A stretch of 64,000 nucleotides of DNA from Achatina immaculata (Eukaryota; Mollusca; Gastropoda; Stylommatophora; Achatinidae), in contig CM019702.1 in NCBI GenBank assembly GCA_009760885.1, forward strand, positions 46,385,550 through 46,449,549. The letters run 5' to 3'. Positions 54,119-64,000 of the stretch are shown in pieces (the first letter of the stretch is position 1; every line of letters begins with the position of its first letter). The notes beneath the pieces are model-generated. The model was given only the letters and a program-made list of their open reading frames with translations, had not been told where the DNA came from and did no database searches. A program made the translations under genes and the position numbers.

Positions 54119-57100
54119 ACGACTTCTACCATACTTCAAATGAAGGTTTATTTATTTCACCAATCCCACTTTTATTTTTCCATATGCTTTTATTTTTCGT
54201 CAGTCTTATACACCTATCTGAAGGAGGCAAGATGATCCTGTCAGAGCTGTTGCTGTCGTGAGGGTCAGCAAAAATAAACTGGGCCAAGACCCTCGTCCAG
54301 GCAGTATTCTTCGGAACAGGCTGTGGCAATAACAACTGTCTGGCCAAAGAAGACACAAACAGAGGAGCCTGGTGGCTGGGGCAGTCTGAGAAGTATTACA
54401 AATTATATTAGCTATTTCCATATCATTTTATGTGCCTTTCTTACTTGATATTTCTTGCTGGATCAGAAGTCAGTATGCGCTGGTTCGAGTTGATAATGAA
54501 ATACTATGCATATATATCTATACATCTCTGTGTGTGTGTGTGTATGTGTGTTTTAGAGAGAGAGATGGAGGGGGGGGGGAATGAAAGAAAATAATCTACT
54601 GTATAAAATTAATTGTTAAAGTCCGTGCACTTCCTTTCATTGCATGTTTTCACAGACGCACGTCAGACATATTCAGGTAACTATTTTAATTAGGGTAGAA
54701 AATTATTTTGTTTGCAATCTTTAAAATAAAACTACATTTCTTGTAAAATCTGTGCACGTTCGTAAATAAAAACAGTCCAAGGTAAGTTATGCACTGAAGT
54801 CTTTAAAAAGACACACAAAAAACTGACCTGCAGATATTTATAATGACTACCTGCGGAATTATCCTCCCCCCACCCCTGTATTAATTTTATTTATAAGTCG
54901 AAAGGGGGGAGAGGGAGCGATGAAGGAGGATTTGGGGGTGGGAGTGGGGTTTTTAAGGTTGGTGGAATGATTATGATATCGGTGAATTGTATTTAGTTAC
55001 CTTTCTTTGACAGCAAAGTTCAAAGAAATAAGGCTTGTGATTCATGATCTTATCACATTGTGCACCATATTTCAGAGATGAATTATTAATAAAGATCGCT
55101 GAAGCTTTCTATTTTGTCAGTGGTAGAGAATATACAGAAATTAAGAATTACCTACTTTCTTGAGAATGAAAGGCCATGAATTTTGTTATTTATTTTCTCG
55201 TCATTTTTTGACGGGTTACAACTAGAAGTTGGAATTTAAAAACAGAGAAAAGTCAGCACATTCTCATGTATTATATATTCTGAATCATTTATTGAGTGGA
55301 AAATAATTTTGATTTCAACATTTATACATATTTTGTATTGAAAATAAGCTATTTAAAATCGAATGTTTCATATAAAAAAAGAGAAAAACAAAATCTTTAA
55401 TAGAAAGCAGGGATTCAAATTATTAATTCACTGGAAAGAAAGAAACTAATTGCTTTTTTTTTTTTAGCCACTGATAAATAATTGGACTGCATACACCAGG
55501 TAAGGTAACTCAATAAGAAAATCAACTTACTGTATCACATCGCCTTATTTAAGAATGGAAATACTCGTAATCTCCTAGAATTATGAGGCTGACTAAAAGT
55601 GTTATGTTAACTGGTGAGATAAAATGAAGACAAAGTGACAGAAGAAAGTCAGAGAGAACAAAGATAATAAGGTATATAGGCCAGACGGTGTCACCTGAAA
55701 ATCTCCGACAGCGAGAGCTATGAAAGTAACACAAGGACCTACACTTTAAACACGGCATTTAAAGATGGTGACGAATTGTTTATCGGCTGGACTATTGCAT
55801 AATATAAGTTCCAAATGTCTTTTCTTTTATTGTGGTGAATCGTCGAGTCCTTTTAACCTGTCGGCACCGGGAGATGCCAGAGAAAGAAAAACAGTGAAAA
55901 CAAACAAACAAACAAACAAACAAGCTAACAGAAAGAACAATAATTAGCTTCTCCAACTGCAGTTATTGAGATACAAGTACAACGTAAATACTTCTTTTAA
56001 AATATTTTGTGCTCACTAGTATATAGAGATGAAAATTCTAAAATATATTTAAAAGTGGTTTAATCTGTCACTAGTTAATTCTTAGAAAAAAGACGTAGGT
56101 ATGCAAATTCATATTCACCAATATATATATATATATATATATTATTCTAGCTTGTTCTTTTTCACAACGCTATGAATGTCCATTTGTCCACTGAAGTAAG
56201 AAAGCAAAATAGGTAGAACAAGAAATGTGTTCGTGCGGGGAAGAAATATAGCAGTAAGACGGGGGATTTGGAGCAGAACCCTGGACGCCAGTTGCAGGAG
56301 CAGTCACCTTGCCGCGGCAGGAGAACGTCCTAGCTACTCAGTCACTCGATGTTTCAAACTGATCTGAAATATTGTAGTTCCTTTCAGTGAGAATAGTTAA
56401 CAATGATAACTGACTGTCAGATTTTTTTTCTTCTCATGAACAGAGGCACAGGCATTCAGAAGAAAGTGATTCTATTCTAGCGGAGCTGTCATATCAGGCT
56501 GCTTGATAAGCTCCGTCACGAAAGGGGACCAAATAGATTTCTCCATCGTTCTTCAAGCTCCTGTGACATGCAACTTGTTTACTGACAGAATTACTAGGAG
56601 TGAGAGTATATAGTCGTAATGGTCTGCAGTTCGGCAGGTGTGTTTTCAGTACGAACATTGTTCCAAGCTAAGTTCTACAAGCTAATGAATTCGTTATAAA
56701 AGAACATCTACCAGACTTTTGTGTTCTTTGTAGAGCCAGAGACACGAACAACTCGAAAGGTGGCTTTTGTTGACTTCACTGGGCGCGCGTGAACATGAAG
56801 TGAATGTGGGTTTAATGACCGTGTTGAAATTTCCTGTGGTAATAACAACTGGGACCCTGTTGGTCGAGCTACAGAACTTCCAGTAGCGCCAAGGATAAAC
56901 GAGACAGGGATCCTGATTTCTCTAGCGTTGATGATGTGATCATCTGGTCGCTTAGATAATTAATCACAGATTAAATTTATACAGTTTCCTTTGAAAACTT
57001 CAGCTTTTCTAGCAAAATCTGGTTGAACAATTAATACTTCGATGAAGATGTTCTTTCCGCTTTAAAAAAAACCCCCACTTTCCGTCTTGTCAAAGAACAT

Positions 57101-58348
57101 GGTTTTACAAAATTGAAAGATTTCAGCAAATAACCCACTCATATTTGTTTCCGTTAGAAATATTCTATATTGCGATTTTTATAACTCCAGGATTATATTA
57201 ATGCCGTCAGGTATTTTTCAGCGCAATTCATTAAAAAATTAAAGCTCATCTGAGCAAAAAATCTTCAGTGGACACGGCCAGAGTAAACATTTGGTCGTGG
57301 GTAATCCGGAATGAAAATGACATTGATTGTGAGCATAATGTTTACCGAGGAAAACTCTTTTTTTTTTTTCTTGCAAACCTTCAAGGACGAATCTCGGGCC
57401 TCCGCAGCAAAAATAATTAACAGAAAGTTGTATGAAGTCAAACACTTGAATCTTACGTTGGGCAATACATCAGATCGGAGTCGAAGGGTCAGAGGTCATA
57501 CTGAAATTCAATGTTCCAGCCAATTAAATCTGTTGACACGGACTCGTGTGCTTTCACTCTGTCCAGGCCAAAGTTTCCCCTCGCTGAAATGAGCCGCCAG
57601 TAAAAGATCTATAGTGGGCAGTGTTTGCTCTCTGACCATTGACGTTTCCAAGATTTATCAAACTGAGGTAGGAAACATTATCGTATCTGTCAGCACCCAA
57701 TTCTGAGTTAGTCAACAGGACATGATCTCTGTGGGCCAGTTTCTGAAGCACAGAGTTAGCGGTCAAAAAGACTATATTCGAAAGTTGAAGAACTGGACAC
57801 ACAGTATGTGTAAACTAGAAGATCAGAGTGTTGCTTCACAAGGCTTCTTGTGAAGGTAAGACCGGTAGATCTCTACCTCCTTCATCGAATGAGAGGTTCC
57901 CACACTTTCTGAGGTACCAGACCTCTGAAGCGAATAATAATTCGCGGCTATCAACTAAAGTCTTCTGCTGTTCATTATTCATAAAATTTAAAATCTTCAC
58001 ACATTTCTAGTATTCGACATAATCTAAGGTCGCTTCGTAGACCGTAAAGGCCCATGAACCACAGTATGAGAATCACTGTAGTAGATTATTACGAAAAAGT
58101 CTTTCTCCGGGGAAATACTTCAAGTATCAGTGCAACGTTAAATGTGAATGGCATATGTTTAATATACTTTTATTGTTATTGAATAAAATCCTCGGGAGCT
58201 GCTAGATCCGAAACGTATAATAAATTAGGGACCTACTCCTTCAAGAGCAGGACGTGAAATAATCGTCAAATGATTCTGTGAGTACAGAGAGACAAACACT
58301 AAGAGAGGAAAAAAACACCACACCACACCACACACCACACACCAGACA

Positions 58349-58350
<2 letters not shown>
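54119..58350. other. No gene found; long single-copy stretch
   Basis: A 76-codon minus-strand frame at 54126-54356 (RVLAQFIFADPHDSNSSDRI) is odd but unrecognised. GT and G runs are at 54528-54580, and AT repeats at 56121-56142. Segments at 56400-56560 and 57450-57760 have balanced composition and look more constrained than flanks by eye. A degenerate tRNA-like head may lie near 56270-56345 on the minus strand. Confidence 0.5.
57486..57498 (+). promoter_or_regulatory. Perfect DR1 nuclear-receptor half-site pair
   Basis: gggtcagaggtca is two RGGTCA half-sites in direct repeat with one-base spacing, the consensus for RXR/HNF4-type receptors. Only the match is seen; no gene nearby is known. Confidence 0.35.

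Positions 58351-58394
<44 letters not shown>
58321..58394. repeat. CACAC and CT microsatellites
   Basis: Repeats of caccacac at 58321-58345 are followed by a C-run and CT repeats at 58354-58394. Confidence 0.95.
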
Positions 58395-58397
<3 letters not shown>

Positions 58398-58471
58398 AAG
58401 TGAACATTTATCTGGTTATGGCACAGATTTTAGTGAACAAGAGCCCGTTTCAGAATTTTATCTTGGTCTCG

Positions 58472-58473
<2 letters not shown>

Positions 58474-58505
<32 letters not shown>
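58474..58505. repeat. TA dinucleotide microsatellite
   Basis: About 16 uninterrupted TA units, self-complementary. Confidence 0.95.
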
Positions 58506-58509
<4 letters not shown>

Positions 58510-58547
58510 GACATTTCTCTGCTCACTTCTGTATGTTTTTGTTTCGT

Positions 58548-58680
58548 TTGCTTTACAATACAGTCAAATAAAGGACTGACATGGGAGATAATCAAGAAAA
58601 CGGCCGACAGAAATGGAAATCTCTCGCTAGCAGCAGCCCCAAGTGTCTCGGGCACTGATGGGACCAGGAAGAGATAAAAT
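58548..58680 (-). repeat. Dispersed repeat R2, partial copy
   Basis: Its reverse complement (cagtgcccgagacacttggg, ggagatttccatttctg in diverged form) follows the second half of the R2 copy at 37143-37430. Confidence 0.6.
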
Positions 58681-58912
58681 ACAGACACCCAGGATTAACG
58701 AGAAAGTGCTGAGCTTCTTATATAGTGCTTTATTTTATCAAACAAGCCTTGCTGCTCTCAGCGCTATAACCTTTTCTAAGCTATGCAGGGGGTAGATGCT
58801 GATCATCAGGAGTGTCTTGTGTGTTGGTGCTGGCATATGCATTCTGTATAAAGACATTATAGAACAAGCTTAATGTGTATTATTTTCTTTAATTAAGCGA
58901 ATTAATCTTTTG

Positions 58913-59336
58913 TTCTTACATCTTACATCCTTCCTGTCTCGTTAAACGTCACATGGGGCTCGCATAGTTGTTTGTCAAGTTTTCCTGTTCTCGGCGAATC
59001 TTTCAACCTCATCAAGGGATTTTATACCCACTAAACTGGCTTCTCTTAACAATGTCCTCTTTAGAGTTTCTCGCTGTCGACCTCTTTTTCTTCGGCCTGT
59101 TGTGCTCCACTTGGTAGCTTGTTTTGATATTCTCTGATTGTTTCTTCTCATCACATGGCCTACATATGTCCATCTTCCTTTTCTGATCACCCATGTTTGC
59201 TCATCTGTCTTATCTCTGCGCTGTTATTGAACTCGTTCCACTTTATACCAATTATTTTACTTAGGCATTTGTTTTCAAAAGAGTCTAATTTCTTGCCTAT
59301 TTCTTTAGTTGATTTCCAGCTTTCGCATGCATAAAT
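58913..59336 (-). mobile_element. LINE-C 3' fragment
   Basis: On the minus strand: [40 protein letters not shown], then the terminal sequence and an ATGTAAG-like tail. A small deletion precedes MIRKG. Truncated at the 5' side near the codons for ACESWK. Confidence 0.88.
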
Positions 59337-60821
59337 CATTTGTTACTAATACTGAATTTATATTTATAATATTTATTTTTTTATTAACAGGATTGTTTTA
59401 ATGAAATATTTATTATTTTTCTGAATGGAAAATTCGAAGTCGGCGTGATAACGGTCGTTTGCGTTGATAGCATAGTCCACAGTATAGACCAGTGGTTCCC
59501 AACCTGGGAAGGGCATACCCCTAGGGGTACACGGCAGAATGTTAAGGGGTACGCGAGAAGAAGATGGATAATATATATAATAGTAATAAACAATGTTATT
59601 AATACGAAGGGCACAGTTTATGGAAATAGGCTTCCAAGTAAACACTGGTCTGGGCTATAGATGAAAAGGTCAAAGTTCTGTGAGAAATGAATACAGACAA
59701 GTTCTGTGTAAGAAAATAATAAGTGTATATAACTTTCATTTATCAGACTTCATATCAGAATTAAATACTGAGATTGAAGTATTGTCCCTTTCAGAGAAGA
59801 CGGAATGTATTTGATTCAAAGTGAGTAGGTAAGACTGGAGGTCGAAGCAGACTAAATTAAGAAGAGAAGGAAAAGATCGAAAGTTGCTGCCTATGACGAA
59901 AATGTAAAGAAGAACAAGGGCTGCCTTTACACGGGTTGAATCACTCTGTACTATCTGCCCCTGCCCTAAACGTTATATCCAGATGTAAAGTGAAAAAAAA
60001 AAAAGGCAGAGAACTTTTACGTGTAGATTAGTGGAAACTTGAGACGCATTGCTTAGAAGAAGTACAGGAGTGGTAATAAATCAGCTAGAGATGTTATGTT
60101 TGCCTTCGTTTTCTTAGAGCTGATCAGGAGAGCAAACACTCAGCCATACTTCTACCTTGGTGGCAGAGGGAGATAGCTGAATCCATGGGGGAACGTTTCT
60201 ATTATGAGAAGCTTTTTTTTTTTTTTTTAGCTTTTGTGGCTGCGGGTGTTGGAGAGTGCTCCAGAGCAATGGAATAGGTTCTGACACCTTTTCAGACTCT
60301 ATTCACTACAGGCTTCTCAGGGAGACGACACGGTCCTCTCTCAGAGACGTCACGGTCTGCGCTGAGGGGAAACATGATACAGAAAGAAAGGAGTTGCACA
60401 GAAGGAGAGAAAGAGGCATTCAGTTTGATCACGGAAAGCAGATGCTATCACGTGGACATATTATATTGGTGAAAACTTTTACTTTCCTATAGTATCTTGT
60501 AATTCTTGTAATATTTGTTTTTCTTTACAGAATTAATCGTCTTTATAACAGTATTACGCAAAATAGGGTAAATTATAAGCGCCCTAATCGTACAAGCGTG
60601 GGTATGCTTGATTCATTCCAGTAGCGGTTTGTTTGCTGATCTTTCCATAGCTGCTTAGTCATGGCAGGGCGTGGGTGCAAAGAGATCTGTAAAGCAGAAT
60701 CTTCGCTGAAACCGTTTAAAATATAACTTCCATCTAGGCTGGGGGGATATAGTGTTACAGGCAGATCTCTGTTTTCTCTGGGTCCTGTTGAGATTTGGGT
60801 CACTCGAGTCTCTCGAAATAC
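59337..60821. other. No gene found; one hAT-like terminus
   Basis: cagtggttcccaacctggg at 59490-59508 is like the terminal inverted repeat of hAT-type DNA transposons and their MITEs; no partner end is found. The rest is AT-rich with a T-run at 60211-60229. Confidence 0.5.
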
Positions 60822-61507
60822 GTGAGACCTACAGATCTACTCAGGAGAGTAAAAATAGAGGATAAGTGGTGAGACCTACAGATCTACTCGGGGGAGTAAA
60901 AATAGAGAGGATAAGTGGTGAGACCTACAGATCTACTCAGGAGAGTAAAAATAGAGAGGATAAGTGGTGAGACCTACAGATCTACTCGGGGGAGTAAAAA
61001 TAGAGAGGATAAGTGGTGAGACCTACAGATCTACTCAGGAGAGTAAAAATAGAGAGGATAAGTGGTGAGACCTACAGATCTACTCGGGGGAGTAAAAATA
61101 GAGAGGATAAGTGGTGAGACCTACAGATCTACTCAGGAGAGTAAAAATAGAGAGTATAAGTGGTGAGACCTACAGATCTACTCAGGAGAGTAAAAATAGA
61201 GGATAAGTGGTGAGACCTACAGATCTACTCGGGGGAGTAAAAATAGAGAGGATAAGTGGTGAGACCTACAGATCTACTCGGGGGAGTAAAAATAGAGAGG
61301 ATAAGTGGTGAGACCTACAGATCTACTCAGGAGAGTAAAAATAGAGAGGATAAGTGGTGAGACCTACAGATCTACTCAGGAGAGTAAAAATAGAGAGGAT
61401 AAGTGGTGAGACCTACAGATCTACTCGGGGGAGTAAAAATAGAGAGGATAAATGGTGAGACCTACAGATCTACTCGGGAGAGTAAGAATAGAGAGGATAA
61501 GTGGTGA
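60822..61507. repeat. Minisatellite, 49-bp (47-bp) unit, about 14 copies
   Basis: The unit is gagacctacagatctactcg, then ggggagtaaaaatagagagg, then ataagtggt. Two alleles (aggaga and ggggga) alternate strictly over the first half, forming a 98-bp higher-order unit, then become irregular. Confidence 0.97.
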
Positions 61508-61752
61508 CCTCCCTATCTCGCAATGAAGTGACCCAGAAATATGAAGACACTAACCCATACTGCAAGAAAATATCAAGGGACATGGTTATCAGATGTCCTT
61601 CTTTGACCAGGACTGTCCTGGTGTGACAGCCTTGCCCTGGCGTCTCGGCCGGTTGCGCTTTGTCTCTGTTGTGATTCAAACCAGAGAGGATCGAACCACC
61701 AGATTTTGGCACAAGAATGAGTAAACTAGCTACTTCGAAACTCTTGCGCCCA
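61508..61752 (-). mobile_element. tRNA-derived SINE, probable
   Basis: On the minus strand the head has gtttcgaagtagctag (A-box-like) and ggttcgatcct (61701-61691, B-box-like), then a body with order similar to the SINE at 33515-33782 but diverged. It directly abuts the minisatellite on its left. Confidence 0.6.
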
Positions 61753-61785
61753 TATAAATAGACGAATAATATGTGTGTGGTAAGG

Positions 61786-61816
<31 letters not shown>

Positions 61817-61977
61817 AGAGACAGTTTTAAAGCAGGCATTCTGTGAAGGGCATTCTGTGCTAAAAGTTAAGTACAAGTATTAAGAGAAGAAAATACATGA
61901 TTATACGAGACAAAAGTGCCACAGAACAGGAGCAGCCGATAATTTCAATTACACAAGGAAGTTAAATGAATCTCATC

Positions 61978-62014
<37 letters not shown>
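61786..62014. repeat. AG and CT microsatellites
   Basis: AG repeats at 61786-61812 and CT repeats at 61980-62012, in opposite strand sense about 170 bp apart. Confidence 0.9.
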
Positions 62015-62015
<1 letters not shown>

Positions 62016-62307
62016 CATCGAACACGCACATGTCTACATTTTCCATTTCATTGGTTAAACACAGCCCCGTTTGATAACGTGTATTCAAAAATACAACACG
62101 TCTGGTATAAGACAATGACCTGTCACTAATAATCCATTGGCAAAAGATATTTTTTTACCAAAAATTTCGCTTTTTTCTGATATGTTGATACTTTATTTCC
62201 CTGCTAAGTACTGCTCGAGCGGCCATCTTGCTTTAAAAAAGTGTTTATTCTAACAGAGAGTTAAAATAATCAATCAGAATGTGTTTTCTTCCATCATTGT
62301 TATAGGC

Positions 62308-62484
62308 CAGTGATTCCCAAAATATGCAGTACTATCCCTTCCTCTACCCCCGGGGTTTGAAAGATCGAGTGGAGACAATGAAGGAAGAGGAAGCTGTAGA
62401 CAATATCTGAGGCAACTGAGGGTGCTATGGATGTGATCTAGGAGGTAAGAGGGAGGCAGCTCGAAACAGCTTGGGAACCAATAA
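62308..62484. mobile_element. Possible hAT-like MITE
   Basis: The left end cagtgattcccaa (62308-62320) and right end ttgggaaccaataa (62471-62484) are imperfect inverted repeats of hAT style around 150 bp of non-coding DNA. No clear 8-bp target-site duplication is visible, which weakens the call. Confidence 0.4.
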
Positions 62485-62644
62485 CCCTCCTACTATAATA
62501 TGATGTTAAATGTGGGCATCATATTCTGATGATGTAGGAACGGCTAAGACTAAAAGTCTTCTATCTTAGTTACAGAAATGTAGGATTATTTGCATTGTTC
62601 CTCTGTCAGCTAATTTTACTCTCCCAGCTCTGTTACCTTGGCAA

Positions 62645-62732
62645 CATCATCATTACTGGCGGGAAGAGCAAGGAGCTGAGTGCAGTCATCATCATCATTA
62701 CTGGCGGGAAGAGCAAGGAGTTCCGTGCAGTA
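62645..62732. repeat. 45-bp tandem doublet
   Basis: catcatcattactggcggga followed by agagcaaggag is present twice, with small differences at the ends. Confidence 0.85.
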
Positions 62733-63029
62733 ACATTCACAACAACAACAACAAAATCTCTCCTTCGTTTTAAACACAAATGTGCAATTAGGTAATGAAA
62801 ATGACACTCCGACTAAAGCCAAATTAAACTTTGATCAAAGATGAAGTACTAACAGTTCCAGTAAACAGCTACGTGCTCAAAAGGAAGCAACAAGAATACG
62901 ATTTCTGATCAAAAGAGTGATCTATCAAATCTAAATCACTGATGATTGGAGCGGATGTGATTTGCTGGCGGTGAAATATGACTGCATATCAGGTATGTGC
63001 CTTTGAAATATCACATTGGTAAAGAGCAC

Positions 63030-63260
63030 AAAAGCCCGGACGTCCTATCTTAATGGCTGTAAATCGCACAGAGTGCTTTGTGCGACTCGAACCTCCCCGT
63101 GCATCCTACAAATATTTGCCAATCCTCGGATTTATTACTGGTGTTTGATTATCGTTCCTGGCTGGGGCCTAATCATGGCGGCTGGAGCAATTAGAGTAGC
63201 GTCCCACTCGGGCCACTTGCTAATATTGTGTAAACTCATTGTAATAGAGTCGTGATGACA
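63030..63260. other. Balanced-composition block, candidate conserved non-coding element
   Basis: About 230 bp of complex, roughly 47% GC sequence inside AT-rich DNA, with homeodomain-like cores (cctaatcat, gcaattagag, tgctaatat). The 79-codon open frame across it is not recognised. Function is speculative. Confidence 0.3.
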
Positions 63261-63639
63261 CATAACTATACATTACAGCCCACGGTGCGCATATGAAACT
63301 TCCGCACTTCCATATTCTGCCTAATCATTTTACCAGGACAATGTTAGGGATATCATACTTGCGGCTGTCCTTGATAATGGTGGTCTGACAATGTTGATGC
63401 TTTCAAAATTTTTTTTAAAAAAGCCATTTTAATAACAGAGATGTTATTAAGTAACGGTTGCTTGTACCGTCCAGAGACACACGTGATGTTTCTGCTTGGT
63501 CACAACTAAAAAAAAGGCTGCTATGGGAGGGAAAAAACCCAAAACAAAACAAAACTGTTGTAGGGGAAAAAAACAACCTAGTCAAAGGGTCGGCAACCTG
63601 CATCACACCAGTTATAATGTTACTATTATATAATGTTAC

Positions 63640-63985
63640 TATAATGTTTAGTCATTTGCAGGTCCATTGCGGAACTTTGCCTCCCTAACAGCCCTCTTGT
63701 AGGCCTCTCCATTGTGAGCAAGATGGCCTGCTGTTGATGCGTCCATTCGCAGATCATCAATGATGTCTTACAGCCATCTTCTCTTTGGTCTTCCTCTCTT
63801 TCTTTTTCCCATTATGTACCCCTCCAAGACGGTCTTCTCTAAATTCTCATGACGTTTATTGTGTCCAGAATATTTCAGTTTTCTCTATTTAGTCCTCTTT
63901 ACTAGCCAGCCTTCTTCAATATTAAGTTCTTGTAGTATGGACATATTTGTTCTTTTTTGTGCTGAAGATATTTGAAGAACATTAT
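63640..63985 (-). mobile_element. LINE-B 3' fragment with 14-bp target-site duplication
   Basis: On the minus strand it carries the segment from about [19 protein letters not shown] to the last codons, with frameshifts, and an AT-rich tail. The direct repeat ttatataatgttac flanks it at 63626-63639 and 63986-63999, the latter at the window edge. Confidence 0.93.
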
Positions 63986-64000
63986 TTATATAATGTTACG

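Noticed and set aside
54126..54356. 76-codon frame next to RTE copy 3 as a gene exon
   Set aside because: No splice context and no recognised family; it may be a repeat-derived piece, but I could not support that either.

Overview
This window is nuclear DNA of an intron-rich animal. A lophotrochozoan, probably a mollusc, is my best guess, because the AT-rich sequence is full of RTE-like LINEs and tRNA-derived SINEs. That is an inference from repeat style only; no species marker is present. There are no operons, no rRNA and no convincing functional tRNA.

Only one protein-coding gene is secure: GFM2 (mitochondrial elongation factor G2, the ribosome-recycling GTPase), on the minus strand. Seven coding exons can be joined with AG/GT splice sites and consistent phase, from 14,235 down to 402, giving the first 570 residues. 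Domain IV and the C-terminus lie beyond the left edge. The gene has been reworked by duplication. A 2,257-bp tandem duplication (13,928-16,184 and 16,185-18,441) has doubled the first coding exon, its start region and part of an upstream LINE. A decayed copy of exon 6 lies at about 3.9-4.0 kb. A short identical piece of the 5' region is also embedded in intron 1.

The rest is mobile and repetitive DNA. I group the LINE remnants by their own sequence: LINE-B (tail of ATGA or CTGA repeats, many 5'-truncated copies), LINE-C (tail of ATAAGAT repeats, four copies), an RTE element (one near full-length broken copy at 18,983-22,170, one internally deleted copy, one 3' fragment), and single fragments D, E, F and G. 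One tRNA-derived SINE family occurs at least five times. Several insertions have exact target-site duplications, so nested order can be read: LINE-G and LINE-C in a SINE (8.28-9.95 kb), a SINE in LINE-E (33.5 kb), and an RTE copy in a minisatellite (24.7 kb).

From about 26 to 64 kb I find no gene. This part holds single-copy AT-rich DNA, LINE/SINE fragments, two more dispersed repeats (R1, R2), a GAA tract, and large minisatellites (32-, 36-, 49- and 49-bp units), three of them within 4 kb at 49.3-53.2 kb. Long open frames in the 36-bp array come from its period being a multiple of three and are probably not genes. No new defence or metabolic system is visible. The most interesting items are the duplicated GFM2 first exon, the inverted LINE pair in its intron, the nested insertions, a minisatellite built from a Pol III A-box, and a 101-bp hairpin insertion with long direct repeats.
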